64,000 nucleotides of DNA from Rhodeus uyekii (taxonomy: Eukaryota > Chordata > Actinopteri > Cypriniformes > Acheilognathidae): assembly GCA_037043235.1 (NCBI GenBank), contig JAWRVZ010000103.1:2209001-2273000 (forward strand), in the 5' to 3' direction. Position 1 is the first letter of the stretch, and the number at the start of each line of letters is the position of its first letter. Below the pieces are notes generated by a model, which searched no databases, was not told where the DNA came from, and worked only from the letters and a program-made list of their open reading frames with translations. Below, piece by piece: positions 62,871 to 64,000 of the stretch. Both the position numbers and the translations under genes were made by a program.

Positions 62871-64000
62871 GGATCTCCATTCCATCCGAGCGGCGTAAAC
62901 AGCGGCAATGGAACCAAAGACAAATGTTGATGCGCATCATAGCTGCGCACTTATGCGCAGTTTGTCTGCGGCTGAGTTTCGCATTATTTCGCGTCAGCCG
63001 TTTTGTCTGCCAATATCCAAAACCATCAGCAGCATAATATATCAGTCTATTCGCAAACGAATGTATAATATGAGTGACAGAATACTGAAACACTCTATAT
63101 TCTTTAAACTTTAAAGTAGATTAATCCTCACAATAGACCACTATATAATACAATAATATAATACAACAGCTTGAACTTGCTCAAATTTTGCTTTCTTCCT
63201 AAAACGCAGATTTCTTCAAAATAAACTTCAGTTAAATAACATTTGACCTCATAATAAGATTAATAGGTCTGTTTTGGCTTAATGCAGGGATTAAGCTGAA
63301 TTCTCTAAAGAACAGATATACTGAGGAGACTTTAAATCTCACGAAATGTACCTGATCATCCCCGTAGTTGAAGCCAGGCATCTCTGGGCTGTGTGCTGTG
63401 GTGTGAAGCCTTCAGCATGGATATCAATATGTCATTTCAAGTGCTTGCTCTGCAGCGCTGATTTCAGAATAAAAGTCTCTCCGTAATTGTATTGATAGCT
63501 GTCCCAACTATGGATGTATTTGAGTGCGTGCGTTTATTTTTTTATTATTATTTGTTTGTGGCTTTTAAATTAAAGAAAAATCGAATTACGTAATTACAAA
63601 AATTGATGTTAAGGAAATTTTACTGTTTCTTTCCCTTTTTTGTTGCATTGTTAGGAATAGTGTGGGAGAGGCATCTGTTATTAGTGCATGTGTTTGTTTG
63701 ATTTTTTTTCCCTAGTGTATTTAATTAGATTTTTTTAAATGTTATTGTTAGCCATATAGCTTAACTTCATGGTAAGTGTGCCGTCTCAAAAAACAGCAGC
63801 TTTTCAACGTCAAGTCGTCTTCATTTATATAGTGTATTTAACAATACAGACTGTTTCAAAGGAGCTTTACAGTGATAATAGGAAATTGATACAACAAAGA
63901 TTGTTTTTGATTTTTATAATTCAAATGTACTCTTACTGTAAAGATTAATGAGTAAAGATGGCCATCTTTAAATGTTTACACAACGTCCAGAGCATTAAAA
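62871..64000. other. Upstream flank of mat2b
   Basis: Apart from the short alternative exon at 63352-63381, this is AT-rich sequence in which I see no further gene, RNA gene or clear transposon. Confidence 0.6.
63352..63381 (-). CDS. mat2b: mat2b alternative first exon (V2-type start)
   Basis: An ATG (complement of 63379-63381) starts a ten-codon frame MPGFNYGDDQ that ends CAG|gtacat in phase 0. It can therefore splice straight to mat2b exon 2 (DEVYTPYRR). In mammals MAT2B has a V2 isoform with a short alternative start that I recall as MPEMPEDMEQ; the length, first two residues and final Gln agree. It lies about 0.7 kb upstream of exon 1. The call is inferred from architecture, not from transcripts. 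Confidence 0.6.

Noticed and set aside
62759..63114. Plus-strand open frames of 92 and 68 codons near the mat2b start
   Set aside because: They run antisense through the CpG-rich promoter flank with no homology or splice signals.

Overview
The window reads as a chromosomal piece of a ray-finned fish, most likely a carp-like (cypriniform) species. It has large intron-rich genes with GT/AG borders, and its introns and spacers are crowded with repeat types typical of such fishes: Tc1-like, pogo/Tigger-like and hAT DNA transposons, tRNA-derived SINEs, a DIRS-type retrotransposon and several abundant cyprinid interspersed repeats. The species-level guess rests on remembered repeat wording, not a search. 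Three protein-coding genes are present.

(1) About 5.1-40.7 kb, plus strand: the 3' five-sixths of a teneurin, best matched to TENM2. Twenty-two coding exons (5113-39637) join in one continuous frame of 2316 residues plus stop. They cover the lower ectodomain start, eight EGF repeats, the beta-sandwich region, the NHL propeller, the YD-repeat barrel, the internalised C-terminal linker and the Tox-GHH/TCAP tail. The cytoplasmic and transmembrane exons lie upstream of the window. (2) 45.06-45.63 kb, minus strand: cystm1, a small Pro/Gly/Tyr-rich tail-anchored protein with a CCCC module, in two coding exons. (3) 55.5-63.4 kb, minus strand: mat2b, the regulatory beta subunit of methionine adenosyltransferase II. 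Its seven coding exons give exactly 334 residues, and a second upstream first exon resembles the mammalian V2 start. In human, TENM2, CYSTM1 and MAT2B all lie on 5q, which supports the tenm2 call. The three genes do not form a pathway: they are an adhesion receptor, a membrane microprotein and a metabolic-enzyme subunit that share a neighbourhood.

Mobile DNA accounts for much of the rest. A 5.3 kb DIRS-type element (46317-51641, minus) has inverted termini, an internal complementary region that copies the circle junction, a broken gag, a broken RT/RNase H carrying a tRNA-like in-frame insertion, and an open tyrosine-recombinase frame with its catalytic residues. It sits inside an older palindromic repeat (46128-52021) whose three other copies are in the window, so the empty site can be read. 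A nearly intact Tc1-like element (40725-42274, DD37E spacing, one frameshift) lies just past the tenm2 poly(A) signal. A decayed Tc1-like element in mat2b intron 1 carries two pieces of tenm2 exon 20 in opposite orientations, about 95% identical to the exon 23 kb away. I found no wholly new biological system. The most unusual items are those ectopic tenm2 pieces, the tRNA-like insertion in the DIRS reverse transcriptase, the alternative mat2b first exon, and one tenm2 intron that is about 90% transposon.
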